Assembly (NCBI GenBank): GCA_030248225.1
Contig: JASANE010020335.1
Coordinates: 1 to 64,000 of the forward strand
DNA from: Trileptium ribeirensis
Lineage: Eukaryota; Nematoda; Enoplea; Enoplida; Thoracostomopsidae
DNA: 64,000 bases
Direction: 5' to 3'
Shown: positions 61,454 through 64,000 of the stretch, one piece after another
Numbering within the stretch: position 1 is the first letter of the stretch
How the letters are laid out: each line of letters opens with the position of its first letter
Made by a program: the position numbers and the translations under genes
Notes under the pieces: model-generated
The model's database searches: none
What the model was told of the DNA's origin: nothing
The model's input: the letters and a program-made list of their open reading frames with translations, nothing else

Positions 61454-62156
61454 CTGTAAAATAATATATTGTAGTTTATGGCCAAATTTTAAAATTATCA
61501 ATAATATTAAATAAATCAAGCGGTTTACATTAATTATAAAAATGCCGCGTTTAAAAATATAATTTACACCAAAGACATAGCAAAAGGCACTGATCCTAAG
61601 CTTATATTAAAGAGTTTGTGCTGTAAAATGAGTTTGTGCTCAAAATTAAAGAAACGCAGGAAGAGGTTTAACCTGGACACTATGTTGCAATTTATGGGAA
61701 TCTGCATACAAGTACAAAATGCTGAACGATGTGATCGATCAATTTGAACTATCGACAATTTGAACTATCGACAACTAAAGCAATGTTATAAAGCGTATTT
61801 AATAGTCTGAACACCGGAATGCATTTGGGTTTAGAAAATATATTGCGATTGAGATTTGCAAATAAATTCGTTTATCAATTATGGAATTATTATATGTAAC
61901 TATATTTTAGGAAATCCTTGCTATATTGTGTTGGGAAAACACTATGTTATTTAAAATTAAATCATAGCAGTCATCTCTATTTCTATCTGAAATTTTACCG
62001 AAATCGTATGAAATTTCAACATATCCAAATTATGATATATATAAGTTACACATAATGACTATCCTGTTTTGCACTAAATACTTAGTTGCGGCCGACAAAC
62101 TAACCGATAGCAGGTGTATGAAATGAAACTAACCGATTATACGTTAGATGACTTAC

Positions 62157-62210
62157 GTCTTCGCCTTTTGGACCAGGCAGGCCGTCGTTGCCGTTCAAGC
62201 CGTCGAAGCC
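62157..62210 (-). CDS. Collagen exon, 54 bp (six Gly-X-Y triplets)
   Basis: Acceptor ATTTAG at 62211-62212 and donor GAC/GTAAGT at 62156. It encodes GFDGLNGNDGLPGPKGED. 54 bp is the ancestral fibrillar collagen exon size. Together with the 45- and 72-bp exons it gives 19 consecutive triplets across three exons with introns of 0.7 and 2.5 kb. Upstream exons lie right of the window. The chain type cannot be decided without propeptides. Confidence 0.95.
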
Positions 62211-62579
62211 CTAAATATATTAAAGATTAGTCGAGTACTAAGAATAAAAACATTTTTAAGTTAAAATTGAAAATTGTTATCTGTACAGCAAAGTTGGAAA
62301 ATACGATAAAAGTGAATCAAAATTTGTTTGAATTTTAGTACAGATTGAGAAATAATACCTAAATATCCGAAGAAAAAGAAGCAGTTCAAGTCATCAAGGA
62401 TCATGTCTAACTAAGGATAGCTATTTGCTTATTGCTTATGTGAAGCAGTTAGTATTGCCCAAGCGAGTAGTAATACGACATTTAAAGCCGGAATTAAGCA
62501 GGTAAACAACGATATTTCTGCACCTCTACAAAACGCAATACGTATCAATATTTAAGATCATGTAACATCTCTTTTCACA

Positions 62580-63047
62580 GTTACAAGCATTCACTGGCTT
62601 TGCTAGATATGCTGTGACGTACTCACACATTGCAAATTTCAAGCGTTCACTTGTTTTTGTAAATATTGGTTGTCACTTACCCGCACCTTGCAAGCCTCAA
62701 GCATTCACTGGTTTTGCTAAGTACTTGTTGCGACGTACCCACACCTTGCAAGTTTCAAGCGTTCACTGGTTTTGCTAAATATTTGTTATCACGTACCCAC
62801 ACCTTGCAAGCTTCAAGCGTTCACTGGATTTGCTAAATACTTGTTGTGACGTACCCACACCTTGCAAGCTTCAAGCGTTCATTGGTTTTACTAAGTACAT
62901 GTTGTGACGTACCCACACCTTGCAAGCTTCAAGCGTTCACTGGATTTGCTAAATACTTGTTGTGACGTACCCACACCTTGCAAGCTTCAACCGTTCACTG
63001 TGTTTGCTAAATACTTGTTGTGACGTTCACACACCTTGCTGAATGCT
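62580..63047 (+). repeat. 58-bp tandem repeat, about eight units, in a collagen intron
   Basis: Unit 'cttgcaagcttcaagcgttc' + 'actggatttgctaaatactt' + 'gttgtgacgtacccacac'. Central copies are nearly identical and the edge copies more diverged, as in arrays that expand by slippage or unequal exchange. Each unit contains AAGCTT and TGACGT. It lies upstream of the 54-bp exon within its intron. Confidence 0.95.
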
Positions 63048-64000
63048 TGTAATTCCAGTTTAGAAGCACGACGTATATTTCAAATTAAAATTGTTGCAAT
63101 GACCGACAAAATCAAATTTAAGGTTACCGCGGCAAGATTACAGTGGATACACATATTATTTATGTATTTTTATGTACTATATATTATTTTACCGTTGAGT
63201 TCACACCTCCTAATACCATTCACGAAAATGCAAACTTCAACGCTGTAAATTCTGAATTCATAGATGAAAATTCTCGCATACTACGCTAAGTTGCATGTGG
63301 ATGTAGGCGTCATGTAGACAGATTGCGGTAGGTTCTACATTACAATGTGGATACGATATAACATAAACTGCAGAAAATCAGCAAATAAATTTTTTTATGT
63401 TTTTACAAAAATCTAAATGGAACTCATAGCTGGTGTTTATTAAAATATACATTTATCTATAATTATATTTATCTATTTATTATACATTTCTCATATTTAT
63501 CTATTTACTTTCTATATATATATCTATATATAATTTATCTATATACATTGTAATTCCTGAAATTTCGTTGTACTTTTATATTTCAGTAACGGCTTTGGCT
63601 TTGGCCAGTATTTGGCTTTTATCTGTTGCGTGTGTTTGAAGCTAAGTATGTGTAACTACAATATATCTCACTGCACAGATATATCCGCTCATTGGGGAAT
63701 AAGGATCAAGCAAGACCATGTTTCAGACTAATATCAGATGGGTTTCCGTATTTATTGTTTGTAATAATATTGTTAGTGAACCGATTTGCTCAAATTTTTA
63801 CAATACAGTTATTTATAATTTTTTAATATAGTTACTTACAGCGGGTAAAAACAATCATTTGGGCTACGTACCCGTCACAAAAGTAACAGACATAGCTACT
63901 GCAGCGCTGTACAAAGTAGAGAGTTTTCATTGATCATTTTCATGCATATCATATCGATTTATTTGACGCAAGACACATTGGTATTCCAACACAAAACATG
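63048..64000. other. Collagen intron, right edge of the window
   Basis: About 0.95 kb of AT-rich sequence with TA-rich microsatellite-like stretches around 63440-63550. No Gly-X-Y exon is seen. Confidence 0.6.

Noticed and set aside
62580..63047. CRISPR-like array of regular repeats
   Set aside because: The repeats are contiguous 58-bp tandem units without variable spacers, in an animal intron.

Overview
The window is from the nuclear genome of a multicellular animal, very probably an invertebrate. It is AT-rich. It carries exons of two animal genes separated by long GT-AG introns: cytosolic malate dehydrogenase and a triple-helical collagen, both on the minus strand. Almost everything else is transposable-element sequence at different stages of decay. 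I saw no bacterial-style operons, rRNA, tRNA or CRISPR. The species cannot be named from the sequence.

Layout. 1-1.95 kb: pieces of a retrovirus-like envelope (env) gene in head-to-head orientation. The minus-strand piece runs without a stop from an Env ectodomain and membrane anchor into a retropepsin, and leaves the window at base 1. 2.8-18.5 kb: the first seven exons of malate dehydrogenase (about 262 of roughly 333 expected residues). The introns hold several families of small DNA transposons, and the env pieces lie in what must be intron 7. 18.5-24.9 kb: gene upstream region, a second copy of a CCGGAA-rich hAT-like element, a LINE fragment and a local duplication. 24.9-33.2 kb: a mosaic of one repeat family in both orientations, with 150-bp tandem units, TATA-bearing segments and a nested 878-bp hAT-like element that has a perfect target duplication. 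34.1-34.45 kb: the 3' end of a hAT transposase gene with its terminal repeat. 35.2-42.0 kb: a decayed BEL/Pao retrotransposon with both LTRs, itself hit by a MITE. 43.2-44.3 kb: a decayed Ty3/gypsy pol fragment. 46.8-47.9 kb: an old degenerate satellite. 47.96-53.28 kb: a block bounded by inverted repeats of about 135 bp or more. 54.7-58.8 kb: a well-preserved tyrosine-recombinase retrotransposon of the DIRS/Ngaro group, whose leader repeat recurs between the reverse-transcriptase and recombinase genes. 58.8-64 kb: three collagen exons with tandem-repeat-bearing introns.

The two host genes look intact at every splice site read, and both tolerate large insertions in introns. The observations most worth following are the Env-retropepsin fusion with its inverted 5' half, the unusual order of the tyrosine-recombinase element, and the 878-bp and 5.3-kb inverted-repeat elements. 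All gene calls come from reading the translated sequence and recognising family motifs. No database search was run.
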